DNA of 40,721 nt from a bacterium (GTDB taxonomy: Bacteria > Bacteroidota > Bacteroidia > Cytophagales > Cyclobacteriaceae): contig JANSWY010000040.1 in NCBI GenBank assembly GCA_024743255.1, positions 1-40,721 of the forward strand, written 5' to 3'. Of this stretch, positions 16,368 through 24,565 are shown in pieces (the stretch's first letter is position 1; each line of letters begins with the position of its first letter). The notes beneath the pieces are model-generated. The model saw nothing but the letters and a program-made list of their open reading frames with translations, searched no databases and was not told where the DNA came from. A program made the translations under genes and the position numbers.

Positions 16368-19300
16368 CTAAAAATGGTAACCAAAGGATACCAGAACCTG
16401 TGTTTCATCATCCCCAAAGGCAACAAAAGAATTGATTGCTATCTGATTCAGTGGAGCTAACCATATTCCGAAACCTTTGGTAGTATGCATAGTGTCTGAA
16501 TTCTCACCTTCAACCCATACTCTTCCTGTATCATGAAAGCCAAGTAACCCCAGACTTCCTGGTAGTAGATATGTTCTGAAAGAGAATAGTTTCAACCTTA
16601 AATCAACATTATGGTAGAAAGAAGATTGTCCAATAAACCGGCTCCTTCTCAAACCTCGTAATTGATCTCTTCCTATTCTGGCGCCATTGAAAAACTTAAT
16701 CTCATCGATATCTCTAAAATTGTGAACTGCACCAACTCTATTGGCTATTGTCACTTTAGAAGGAATTCTTGTAGACACAAAAAAGCTGAATTCTGCACTA
16801 ACCCTATCAAAATCTTCAGATATAGGATTAGAACCAAAGAATTTCTCAAATGTCAATTGGCCAAAAATACCTCTTGTGGTCATTCTGGAATTGTCACGAG
16901 TATCGACCACAAGATCACTTCTGAGACCAGTAAACTCGTATGTGTCGAAGATGGAGAAATCAAAATTGTTTATCTCATCATTAATGAATCTACCATTCTG
17001 ATTTCTTACATCAAAAACCATAAACTCCGGTCCTATTCTAAACAGCCCTTTCTGCCCTAAATTATAAGTCAGGTTTACGTAGTTCTGAGATCTTTGGTAT
17101 CTGATTCGATAATAATCAATAGGATCGTCTTCTCCTTGTGGGATGTTATCACCAGACATATCAAAAACTGTTTCATTACCAATTCCAAAGAAGTTATCAA
17201 CTCCAAATGGTCTCTGCAATGCTAAATCTGCATTCAAATCCCATTTACCAATCACATCCGTGAATGTCCCTGTGTAATACAAATTGAATGCACCTGTTGC
17301 AACTGCAAAATTTCCTCTTAGACTATGTTGTGATGCGAAAGGCTCTTTTCTCCATCTCTGGAAAGTGTAAAGCACGCCACCTCCAAGAAATAAGCCGTCA
17401 TCAGGGTTGAATTCCGTGCTAATTAGTGGTACTGCTTTGTTGTACTTGAATCCAGTTCTGTTGTAATAATTGATTTCTGGGTTTTTACTAAGCTTGGATT
17501 TAGTGCCGCCAACAGATTCTATTTCAGTACTCTTCTTGCGGTCATAAACAATGGTCTTCTTACCCAATCCGCTAACCTTGGATTCATCCTTAATGATATC
17601 CTTGTCAGTTCCTCCTATTATTCTGACTTTTATGCCCTTTTTAACCTGTCCTTTTAGTTCGAAAACATCTTCACCATCAAGTCCATAAAGCCTAATTTCT
17701 TTGGTTTCATCAGTTCTGAATACCCTTTCATATAGAACCTGAGCCTTGTTTCCTTTCTTTTTAGTAAGCTTCCAAACAGTCACTTTGGTTTCATCATCGT
17801 TTAGTCTTTCAACAAGAAAATGCTCCTTCTTATCTGAACCAACTACTTCAACCTCTTTAGAAAGGAATAAGTAATGAATCCTTGCGTAACGATTCATATC
17901 GTCTCTTCTCGCCTTTAGGATTCTTATGGTTTCTTCTCCAACCTGGGCCCTAATAGTATCTGGCCACACGTCAAATGCTGATTCAATAGCTTCATCAGTT
18001 AAACCATCTTGTAATTCATCAATTTGCTTTTTCCAGTCATCCCAATCCAACCCACTTAAGAACGTGCGATCAAAGAACCTTGGGCTTGTGTTGTACCCCT
18101 CAGGATATCGCATTCTTTCTCTAAAACCTTCTGTATTTGGAAGGACAAACTTTCTGGAAGCAAACCAGCTTATAAAACCTTCTCCTCTAAAAAATGCCTG
18201 ATCTCTATCTCTTGGGATTGGCCTCCAGTAATGACCATACTCATTCTTCTTCGAAACCCATCTCCACTGATCTTCATGTCGATCCCAATCTGCCAGAAAC
18301 ATATCAAACAACCTTGATCTCAATGCAAATGCCTGATCAACACTCTCATCATTATCCTCATGAAGTATCTCGATAACATCCGGTGTTCCTTTCACCTTCT
18401 TACCACTTCCAAAAAATGGCTCGCTCGCAGCTTTGGAGTTTGGTCTTTCCTCATACAAACAAACTATGCCTGAAAATATCTTCCTATACTGACCAAACCT
18501 TGGATCATCTGGTATATAGACGATTTGAGGATTTGCATGATAAACACCAGCGGCATCAGCTAATGGTGGTACAGCAAATGCACCAAACGGGTTTGCTCCC
18601 GAAATTTGATCCTGCAAAACATCTGATGCGACAGTTCTTTGTAATGCTGCTGGAAGTAACTTATCAGTATACTTATCCAAACTTCTCAATACATACTGCT
18701 TTCCATCCTTGTCTTCCAGTCTCAATGATTTGGTCTGGTTACCACCACCCATTTTTAGAATTTTCAAACCGCCATGCTCCTCATCGATATTGAATACCTT
18801 CATTCTTATTGGTGTGGACCAAACATCTCTGTAATTCTCCCCGAGAAAAAGCTTTCTGGTTTTGGTAGCACCATCGTACTTATCACTGATAGGCATTACT
18901 ATGGTGCTATCCTTGAAGTTAAAGTCAAAATCTTCTTGTTGTTTTACTTCTACCTGTTTGTTGTAAAGTTTGGATTGATTTAGCAAGTCTCCATTCTTTC
19001 CATCCCAAAACAAAAGCTCCACATCTCCAGATTCCTTGTATTGCAATTCTGCAAATCCCACACCTTCATGTCGAAACTCTGTTAGCTTACCCTCTTTCAC
19101 AGGTGATGACTTTGATCCAGCACCACTAACTACAAAGTGAGTATCATCATTCTTTAGATACTGCAATGAATGCTCGTGACCTGCAGCATAAACCAAATTA
19201 GGCACTGCTGAAAATGCCTCTACCATAGCATTTCTAATAAGCTTATATCTTGGATTTGGAATATCCTGAACACTTCCAATAGTGGATCTGTAGATTGGAT

Positions 19301-20030
19301 AAATACTGCCTATTATTGGAAGTGGGATTTTAAGTTTCCTATTAATGTCACTTAACGGAAACAGATGTTGTCTGAAGGTGTATTTCCCACCATGAGGCCC
19401 GTATGAGTACATTGGGTGATGCCCAACAGCCAAAACATGCTTTTCCTTATTATTATCCAGAATATCATTCAATAAAACCAATGCATCCGAAGAAGATTTA
19501 GCATCACATTCACTGGTTTCATCAGGTTTATCCCAAGGAAAAAGTAGGTATTGAGTGTCAATTAGTAGTAGTGTATGCTTTTCATCTATTTGTACTTCTA
19601 ATGGGCCTGGACAGCCACCTCCAGGGACAAAAACAGCTTCGTTTGCCAAATAGTCTTCTACATACTCTTGCATATTCAGGACTTGTTTCCATCCGTTTTT
19701 CTTTCCTTTATCCCAATCATGGTTACCTGGGACCATGAAAGATCTTCCTTTAAATTCTTTGATTAGATCAAGAGAAGCATTGAGTTTCTGCTCCATTGCT
19801 TCCCTCTCCGGATGTTCCTTATCCGGTAAGCCAACTGGATATAGGTTATCACCTAAGAATATCAACACATCATTCTCAGAAGCTGATTCCAGTTTCTTTT
19901 TAAGGTTCTCTAATATTGGGTCGTTTGGAAGTTTAGGTTCACCTGCGTCACCTATTAAATAAACAGAAAAATCTTGTGCAAATAGATTGCTGAATGCTGC
20001 AAAAAGAGCAATAGTCAGTAGTAGCCTCAT
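16368..20030 (-). CDS. Calcineurin-like phosphoesterase / kinase-like / Omp85-type barrel fusion protein
   Basis: The frame extends to a TTG at 20045, but ATG at 20030 gives a normal signal peptide (MRLLLTIALFAAFSNLFAQ), hence 1220 residues. Residues about 20-305 are a metallophosphoesterase with GDAG (27-30), GDNLYP (60-65), GNHDW (102-106), GHHPMYS (203-209) and GHEHS (284-288). Residues about 400-630 resemble an atypical kinase of the CotH/FAM20/HipA kind: a Gly-rich turn MGGGNQTKSLRL, a YVLRSLDK strand, catalytic-loop-like ADWDRHEDQW (DRH 583-585) and metal-loop-like PIPRDRDQAF (DRD 608-610). A beta-rich part (about 715-845) leads to a C-terminal beta-barrel (about 855-1220) with VDTRDNSRMTTRG and terminal Phe, like Omp85 surface antigens. 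The phosphatase and barrel parts are clear; the kinase likeness is my inference. The natural substrate is unknown. Confidence 0.85.
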   Translation of the reverse strand: MRLLLTIALFAAFSNLFAQDFSVYLIGDAGEPKLPNDPILENLKKKLESASENDVLIFLGDNLYPVGLPDKEHPEREAMEQKLNASLDLIKEFKGRSFMVPGNHDWDKGKKNGWKQVLNMQEYVEDYLANEAVFVPGGGCPGPLEVQIDEKHTLLLIDTQYLLFPWDKPDETSECDAKSSSDALVLLNDILDNNKEKHVLAVGHHPMYSYGPHGGKYTFRQHLFPLSDINRKLKIPLPIIGSIYPIYRSTIGSVQDIPNPRYKLIRNAMVEAFSAVPNLVYAAGHEHSLQYLKNDDTHFVVSGAGSKSSPVKEGKLTEFRHEGVGFAELQYKESGDVELLFWDGKNGDLLNQSKLYNKQVEVKQQEDFDFNFKDSTIVMPISDKYDGATKTRKLFLGENYRDVWSTPIRMKVFNIDEEHGGLKILKMGGGNQTKSLRLEDKDGKQYVLRSLDKYTDKLLPAALQRTVASDVLQDQISGANPFGAFAVPPLADAAGVYHANPQIVYIPDDPRFGQYRKIFSGIVCLYEERPNSKAASEPFFGSGKKVKGTPDVIEILHEDNDESVDQAFALRSRLFDMFLADWDRHEDQWRWVSKKNEYGHYWRPIPRDRDQAFFRGEGFISWFASRKFVLPNTEGFRERMRYPEGYNTSPRFFDRTFLSGLDWDDWKKQIDELQDGLTDEAIESAFDVWPDTIRAQVGEETIRILKARRDDMNRYARIHYLFLSKEVEVVGSDKKEHFLVERLNDDETKVTVWKLTKKKGNKAQVLYERVFRTDETKEIRLYGLDGEDVFELKGQVKKGIKVRIIGGTDKDIIKDESKVSGLGKKTIVYDRKKSTEIESVGGTKSKLSKNPEINYYNRTGFKYNKAVPLISTEFNPDDGLFLGGGVLYTFQRWRKEPFASQHSLRGNFAVATGAFNLYYTGTFTDVIGKWDLNADLALQRPFGVDNFFGIGNETVFDMSGDNIPQGEDDPIDYYRIRYQRSQNYVNLTYNLGQKGLFRIGPEFMVFDVRNQNGRFINDEINNFDFSIFDTYEFTGLRSDLVVDTRDNSRMTTRGIFGQLTFEKFFGSNPISEDFDRVSAEFSFFVSTRIPSKVTIANRVGAVHNFRDIDEIKFFNGARIGRDQLRGLRRSRFIGQSSFYHNVDLRLKLFSFRTYLLPGSLGLLGFHDTGRVWVEGENSDTMHTTKGFGIWLAPLNQIAINSFVAFGDDETQVLVSFGYHF

Positions 20031-20139
20031 ATAATACCAGTTCAAAGCTGATCCAACAACAGATCAAAGTAATCAGTTCAAATTAATGAACAATCAGCTA
20101 CAAAATACTTAATATTCCGAAAAATTGGAGATTTAAGAA

Positions 20140-21363
20140 TCAAAGAGACCCCACTCTTTTCTTGGCTTTTGCCTTTTTAAACTCACTTGTTACTAAAAAT
20201 GTGGAACATAACATTGGAGATAAATTGGGATGAATCTCCTTTCCCTCAGCCAATCTGATGAGTTGTCGGGCGTAGAATCCACCTTCTGCAGAATCTTCAA
20301 ACATTTTGAATCCTGTTCTAACAATGAGGTTTGAAAGCTCTTTTACTTCACCATTAAGGAATCCCTTGATTTCATTAATATTAGTGATAAAAGGTCTTGC
20401 CATTCCTATAAAATCAATTTCACCGTTTTGGATGCATTCATTTGCAAAATCATAGGTGCGGAAACCTCCAGTCAACGATAGAGGTAGTTTTGAGAACTCT
20501 CTAACTTTCTGGGCAAACTCTAAGAAATACGCTTCTCTCTTTTTAGTGCTTTCTTTGGCATTCTCCTCGTTGAGTAGAAAAAACGCAAGCTTTTCATATG
20601 TACCTCCTGAAATCTCAAGTAAATCAACACCAAGATCTTCCAGCATTTTGATTACTTCAAGTGAATCCTTTTCATCAAATCCACCACGTTGAAAATCAGC
20701 CGAATTAAGCTTTACTGAAATTGGAAAATCATCCCCTACTTCTTGTCTGACCGCAACGATGATTTCTCTTAGAAGTCTGCTTCTATTTTGTATAGATCCA
20801 CCCCATTGATCTTCCCTTTTATTCGTAATTGGTGAAAGGAATTGGCTTAGTAAATATCCATGTGCAGCATGTATTTGAACGCCTGTAAAACCAGTATCTT
20901 TAGAGTTCTTGGCGGCAATTCTAAAATTACTTATTACCTCCAAAATCTCCTCCTCCGTTAAAGGAACAGGCTTCCCAAATAAACCCATTTTCTTTAACTG
21001 CACATCTGAAGCAGATTTCGGCCTCTTTTTAACAAATTTACTTGTCTGCCGACCAGAATGACTTAGCTGCGTCCATAGTTGATTCCCATTTTTGGTGCCC
21101 GCAGCTGTCCACTTCTTTAAGTCAGCAGTATTCGTGGCATCATCCAGCGCTACATTTCCAGCCGATTCACAATGAGTTCGATCTACCATTACATTTCCGG
21201 TAATAATCAACCCCGCCCCAGTATCAGACCATCTTTCGTAAAGATGTATCAACTCCTTTCCAGGTTTGAAATATGGGTCACTAAGTCTTTCGGTAGTTGC
21301 AGCTTTTACTAATCTATTTGGTACAATTACGCCACAAGGAAGTGTGAATGGAGAATTAATCAT
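20140..21363 (-). CDS. NADH:flavin oxidoreductase, old yellow enzyme family
   Basis: The 407-residue protein is an FMN-dependent TIM-barrel ene-reductase type enzyme. Visible family features are NRLVKAATTE (17-26), LWTQLSHSGRQ (96-106), IHAAHGYLLSQFLSP with the His165/His168 pair and Tyr170, the NKREDQWGGS stretch near 181-190, and a C-terminal GMARPFI phosphate-binding region. The length is normal for the short form without an iron-sulfur or FAD domain. It is the last gene of the TetR-led operon, and its start overlaps the alpha/beta hydrolase stop as ATGA. The substrate is unknown; reduction of an activated C=C bond, for example of an unsaturated carbonyl compound, is family knowledge. Confidence 0.92.
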   Translation of the reverse strand: MINSPFTLPCGVIVPNRLVKAATTERLSDPYFKPGKELIHLYERWSDTGAGLIITGNVMVDRTHCESAGNVALDDATNTADLKKWTAAGTKNGNQLWTQLSHSGRQTSKFVKKRPKSASDVQLKKMGLFGKPVPLTEEEILEVISNFRIAAKNSKDTGFTGVQIHAAHGYLLSQFLSPITNKREDQWGGSIQNRSRLLREIIVAVRQEVGDDFPISVKLNSADFQRGGFDEKDSLEVIKMLEDLGVDLLEISGGTYEKLAFFLLNEENAKESTKKREAYFLEFAQKVREFSKLPLSLTGGFRTYDFANECIQNGEIDFIGMARPFITNINEIKGFLNGEVKELSNLIVRTGFKMFEDSAEGGFYARQLIRLAEGKEIHPNLSPMLCSTFLVTSEFKKAKAKKRVGSL

Positions 21364-22235
21364 GCGGTTTGTTTTTCAGAGAACTCAATATAATGTTTTA
21401 GCACCAAATCCGGCGCTTCTGTTTGAGGATAGTGACCAATTTCGGGTAGCGTAACTACATCAGCATCAGATATCAAATCGTTATATCTTTCAACCATGTG
21501 ACCACCTGAAATAGGGTCTGAAACTCCATTTATAAGCCGAATTGGAATGATAGATTTTTGTAAACCTCCAACCCATCTTTCCCGCTTTTCCTTACGTTCG
21601 GCCATATATCTGATCAGTTTATGGAACACCTTACTCCCATCATTGTATTGAATAAGCTTCCAGAATTCATCTATTTCTAATTCAGTAGGTTGCGTTTGCG
21701 CTCCAAAGATTTCGTTAAAATTCTTCTTAAGACTATTTCTGCTTAACAAAGGAGTTACAATTCCTCCGATAGACGATATCATTACTTTCTGAATAAATCT
21801 AGGACGATGGGTTTCTGGAAATAGACCACCATTTAGTAGAGCACAGGAAGTAAAAACACAATAGCCTGAATGATCATGCCTCTCCAACTGTCTGGCAAGT
21901 AATTCCTGAGCTACAGTATCACCATAATCATGAGCAAGAATTTCCGCCTGATTAACATTCAATTCGGCCAGAAGCTCCTCAACTAAATCTGCCTGTTGAG
22001 AAATAGAGTAATCAAAGTCTTTGGGCTTAGCACTGAATCCATACCCAATAAAATCTAACGCTATTACCCTGTAATGTGCTTTTAAAGAATCAAAGATCTT
22101 ATGCCAATCCCACGATGCAGTTGGAAAACCATGCAATAATATGATTGCTGGTCCTTCACCTTCATCTATATAAAAGATATCATGATCGTAAAACTTAAAG
22201 TAACTTCCACGATCCTTCCATTGGTCAGTAGTCAT
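21360..22235 (-). CDS. Alpha/beta hydrolase resembling MEST/PEG1 and epoxide hydrolases
   Basis: The 291-residue protein has the oxyanion motif LLHGFPTASWDWHKIF (33-48), nucleophile Asp103 in AHDYGDTVAQELL and a catalytic His268 in EIGHYPQ; Asp240 is a candidate third member. An Asp nucleophile points to epoxide-hydrolase or dehalogenase chemistry, not a Ser esterase. Several stretches (VIALDFIGYGFSAKP, LLNGGLFPETHRP, ERWVGGLQ, GHYPQTEAP) follow the vertebrate imprinted-gene product MEST unusually closely, as far as I recall that sequence. There is no signal peptide or membrane helix. It overlaps the downstream OYE gene by ATGA and lies 2 bases after the Mpo1-like gene, so all three should be made together. 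The physiological substrate is unknown. Confidence 0.88.
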   Translation of the reverse strand: MTTDQWKDRGSYFKFYDHDIFYIDEGEGPAIILLHGFPTASWDWHKIFDSLKAHYRVIALDFIGYGFSAKPKDFDYSISQQADLVEELLAELNVNQAEILAHDYGDTVAQELLARQLERHDHSGYCVFTSCALLNGGLFPETHRPRFIQKVMISSIGGIVTPLLSRNSLKKNFNEIFGAQTQPTELEIDEFWKLIQYNDGSKVFHKLIRYMAERKEKRERWVGGLQKSIIPIRLINGVSDPISGGHMVERYNDLISDADVVTLPEIGHYPQTEAPDLVLKHYIEFSEKQTA

Positions 22236-22237
22236 GA

Positions 22238-22720
22238 TTAGTATTTTATACCAATCTTTCGGTACACATGACCAAGAATCCAGGCGGGTCCTACCAACAG
22301 GAATTGAAGGTCTTTGAAGAAAGAAGGCTTTTTTCCTTCATGGTTATGACCAATAAATTGAAATACCCAGCTAACAGCAAATATAATTAGTGAGATCAAC
22401 CATAGTGGCCAGATATTGGCAATGGCAAGCTGATAATTCCCCCACAATACAAGTGCTGAAATGATGATCATTCCCAAGAATATGGAAATTGACATTCTGA
22501 GATAAAACACTAGCCCAACTAAGATCAGGATACTTCCAAAGTGTGCATAAGGAGCAATTGTCTCAGGAAGAAACGCAAAAATATTACCAGTTGGAATTGA
22601 AGCAAGTAAACCAATGATACTGAAAAATATCGCTGGTACACAAATGTAGTGAATCAATTTATTCAATGGATCCTGGTGACTTTCACCGTATTCACTAAAC
22701 CACTCTTCTGCTGTTCTCAT
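22238..22720 (-). CDS. Mpo1/DUF962-family membrane protein
   Basis: The 160-residue protein fits the DUF962 family, whose yeast member Mpo1 is an iron-dependent dioxygenase that removes one carbon from 2-hydroxy fatty acids. The N-terminal motif is SHQDPLNKLIHYICVP, with two His residues, and the C-terminal motif is FQFIGHNHEGKKPSFFKDLQ then LLVGPAWILGHVY. Four hydrophobic helices lie between and around these, so it is an inner-membrane protein. The conserved His residues expected to bind iron are present. The gene is second in the TetR-led operon, 18 bases after tetR and 2 bases before the hydrolase. Activity is inferred from the family. Confidence 0.85.
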   Translation of the reverse strand: MRTAEEWFSEYGESHQDPLNKLIHYICVPAIFFSIIGLLASIPTGNIFAFLPETIAPYAHFGSILILVGLVFYLRMSISIFLGMIIISALVLWGNYQLAIANIWPLWLISLIIFAVSWVFQFIGHNHEGKKPSFFKDLQFLLVGPAWILGHVYRKIGIKY

Positions 22721-22738
22721 TTTATAGCAATTTTTAAG

Positions 22739-23368
22739 TTAATGTCTTTCTATAGGTATATAGGACCTTATCTCCTTGTATTCTGCAAGGCCCTTTTCAG
22801 TTAATAATGGCAATAATAAGTTCCAAACCATCTCTACTGGTGAAACTTTGTTTACCTGATAACTTTCGTCGTTAATGATGAATGACTGTGCAGTCCAAAA
22901 TGCCATGGTCATCCAAACTATATGAACTAACCTATCGTAATTGACATTTTCAGATTCAGGTACCATTCTTCCAGATGACACAAAATAGTCGAGTAACATT
23001 CTACCCTGTTTATATCTGAGCATATTGGAAGCCTCATACCTCTTACCAACCTCAGGAAATTCTCTGCTGATAAAAACCACATCATTAAAAAAGAACTTAT
23101 ATCGTTGGTTGAATTGATAATAGCTTGTCATAGCTTTTTCAAAATGATGCAAAGTGACATACCCTTCTGTTTCCAGGTAACCAGCAGCCTCAACATGCAT
23201 GATGTCATAGATTGCCAGAATCAGGTCAGACTTAGTTTTGTAGTGGTAGGTCAGGTTTCCCGGACTAATTTTCAAATAGTCAGCTAACTCCTTCATAGTT
23301 ACCCTGGAGATTCCTTTTTCATTATAAAGCTTTACCGCTTCAGATATGATTCTTTCTTTTAATGACAT
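22739..23368 (-). CDS. TetR/AcrR-family transcriptional regulator of the lipid-enzyme operon
   Basis: The 209-residue protein starts with a TetR helix-turn-helix: ERIISEAVKLYNEKGISRVT, then MKELADYLKISPGNLTYHYK (residues 24-43) and TKSDLILAIYD. The remaining about 150 residues are the helical ligand-binding domain, with many aromatic residues (YYQFNQRYKFFFNDVVF), which suggests a hydrophobic ligand. It is the first gene of its operon and is read divergently from the gene at 23487. A palindrome in its own promoter at 23400-23417 and a third half-site touching its start codon point to autorepression. A fatty-acid-like inducer is a reasonable guess given the downstream enzymes, but nothing in the sequence proves it. 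Confidence 0.93.
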   Translation of the reverse strand: MSLKERIISEAVKLYNEKGISRVTMKELADYLKISPGNLTYHYKTKSDLILAIYDIMHVEAAGYLETEGYVTLHHFEKAMTSYYQFNQRYKFFFNDVVFISREFPEVGKRYEASNMLRYKQGRMLLDYFVSSGRMVPESENVNYDRLVHIVWMTMAFWTAQSFIINDESYQVNKVSPVEMVWNLLLPLLTEKGLAEYKEIRSYIPIERH

Positions 23369-23394
23369 TTAGTATGATATTACCATTATTAATA

Positions 23395-23425
23395 TAAAAT
23401 TAGTAAACTCATACTAAATTTCAAA
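23395..23425 (-). promoter_or_regulatory. tetR promoter, TTTG-N19-TAATTTTA
   Basis: On the minus strand TTTG (23425-23422) is followed after exactly 19 bases by TAATTTTA (23402-23395), one mismatch from the Bacteroidota TAnnTTTG -7 element. The predicted start of transcription is near 23388, about 20 bases before the tetR ATG. Confidence 0.6.
23400..23417. promoter_or_regulatory. Palindromic operator TTAGTA-N6-TACTAA for TetR
   Basis: TTAGTA (23400-23405) and TACTAA (23412-23417) form an 18-bp inverted repeat inside the spacer of the tetR promoter. Another TTAGTA occurs at 23369-23374, beside the tetR start. The outer copies extend to 11-bp perfect arms, ATTTAGTATGA (23367-23377) and TCATACTAAAT (23409-23419). 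The geometry fits binding of a TetR dimer that blocks RNA polymerase. Confidence 0.65.
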
Positions 23426-23443
23426 ATGATCATTTTACTTCCG

Positions 23444-23451
23444 TATATTTG
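23444..23451 (+). promoter_or_regulatory. -7 box TATATTTG for the IF-2-like gene
   Basis: TATATTTG is an exact TAnnTTTG match 35 bases before the ATG at 23487. A poor -33 candidate (TTTC, 23419-23422) lies 21 bases upstream and overlaps the TetR operator arm, so the regulator might also affect this gene. Confidence 0.5.
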
Positions 23452-23486
23452 CGTCTTTTAAGGAAGCATTCAATCACTAAAGAATT

Positions 23487-24431
23487 ATGAGGCTCGGACA
23501 ACTCGCCAGGCACTTGCGCATTACGCAGAAAGAAATTACAGATTATTTAGATTCTCAATCCATTTCCATTGGTGAAGGATCGAACGCCAAAATTGAAGCT
23601 GAGCTTGAACATCAAATCATTAATCATTTCAACCCTGAATTACTAGAAACAACTGAGGAAGAACAGTTGCCTGATACACCATCAGAGAACCTTGAAACTG
23701 AATCTATTTCTGAACCAGAAACACTAGAGGAACCTACAGAAGATAAAGAAGAAGAAGTTATTGAACTCGAAATCGAGGAGGAACAAGATGTCATCAATGA
23801 GTCTTCAGAAGAAGTTCCGGTTCAAACCGATTCCCAAATCGACCAATTAATTGATGAGGTTGTAGAAGATGATGAATTTGTAGCGGAGGAATCATCATCA
23901 GCTACAGAGGATGAGAGCGAAATAGGTTCTTTATCATATGAAGACACTTCTGGTGAAGACAATATTGAAGTAATCAGGGTTAAAAAAGTCAAACTTGAGG
24001 GCATCAAAGTGGTTGGGAAAATAGACCTTCCTGAACCTAAAGTTAAAGAGCCATCTGAGACCGAGGATCCAGAGTCTGAAGTTGAAGATAAAAAGGAGGA
24101 TCGTCCACCGCGAAAGTCAAGACAATATCATGGTAAAAAGCGAAAAGGTCGCAACTATGGTAAAAGAGACAGACGTGAGTCATACGAACAGAGAATTGCC
24201 AGAGAAAAAAGTGAGGCTGAAAGAGAAAAAGTAAAATTAGAAAAGGAAGCGAAAGCAAGGAAAAAACAGCACTACGTTGAGAATGTCCAGGCTCATGTTC
24301 AAATCAAACCTTCTAAAAAAGCCAAGAAGAAAGAGAAGCTTGCACAGAAACAACAAGCAGTTATTGAGAAGCCAAAAAATCCGGTTAAAAGGTTTTGGGG
24401 TTGGCTGAATGGAAAGTATGACAATTATTAA
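23487..24431 (+). CDS. IF-2 N-terminal-domain-like protein lacking the GTPase
   Basis: The 314-residue protein begins MRLGQLARHLRITQKEITDY then LDSQSISIGEGSNAKIEAEL. This parallels the start of Bacteroidota translation initiation factor IF-2 (Arg-Leu...Arg-x-Leu-Asn-Val...Lys-Gly...Pro-Asn-x-Lys-Ile). A long Glu-rich disordered part (about 55-155) follows. Then come VIRVKKVKLEGIKVVGKIDL (about 160-181), like the IF-2 linker motif ending GKIDLP, and a Lys/Arg-rich coiled region (about 200-290). It ends RFWGWLNGKYDNY without any G-domain motif (no GxxxxGKS/T). I infer a paralogue or derivative of the IF-2 N-terminal half that may bind ribosomes or nucleic acid. It is transcribed alone from its own -7 box. 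The resemblance is from memory and has not been aligned. Confidence 0.75.
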   Translation: MRLGQLARHLRITQKEITDYLDSQSISIGEGSNAKIEAELEHQIINHFNPELLETTEEEQLPDTPSENLETESISEPETLEEPTEDKEEEVIELEIEEEQDVINESSEEVPVQTDSQIDQLIDEVVEDDEFVAEESSSATEDESEIGSLSYEDTSGEDNIEVIRVKKVKLEGIKVVGKIDLPEPKVKEPSETEDPESEVEDKKEDRPPRKSRQYHGKKRKGRNYGKRDRRESYEQRIAREKSEAEREKVKLEKEAKARKKQHYVENVQAHVQIKPSKKAKKKEKLAQKQQAVIEKPKNPVKRFWGWLNGKYDNY

Positions 24432-24565
24432 AAATTGTTAAGCTTACACCACACATCCAAAATAATTACCATTAGTCAAAATATAGTCGTCCCTTCCATA
24501 AATCCTGTAATTAATTGCGGAGTTCTGATAACTTACTAGTCAGAATTTAAACCAAAATAAAAGAC

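Noticed and set aside
20031-20045. TTG start of the phosphoesterase fusion at 20045
   Set aside because: The ATG at 20030 gives a standard signal peptide and is the better start.
24523-24545. TTCTGA-N11-TCAGAA inverted repeat before the LolA-like gene
   Set aside because: Six-base arms with a wide gap are expected by chance in this A/T-rich intergenic region, and no other support was found.
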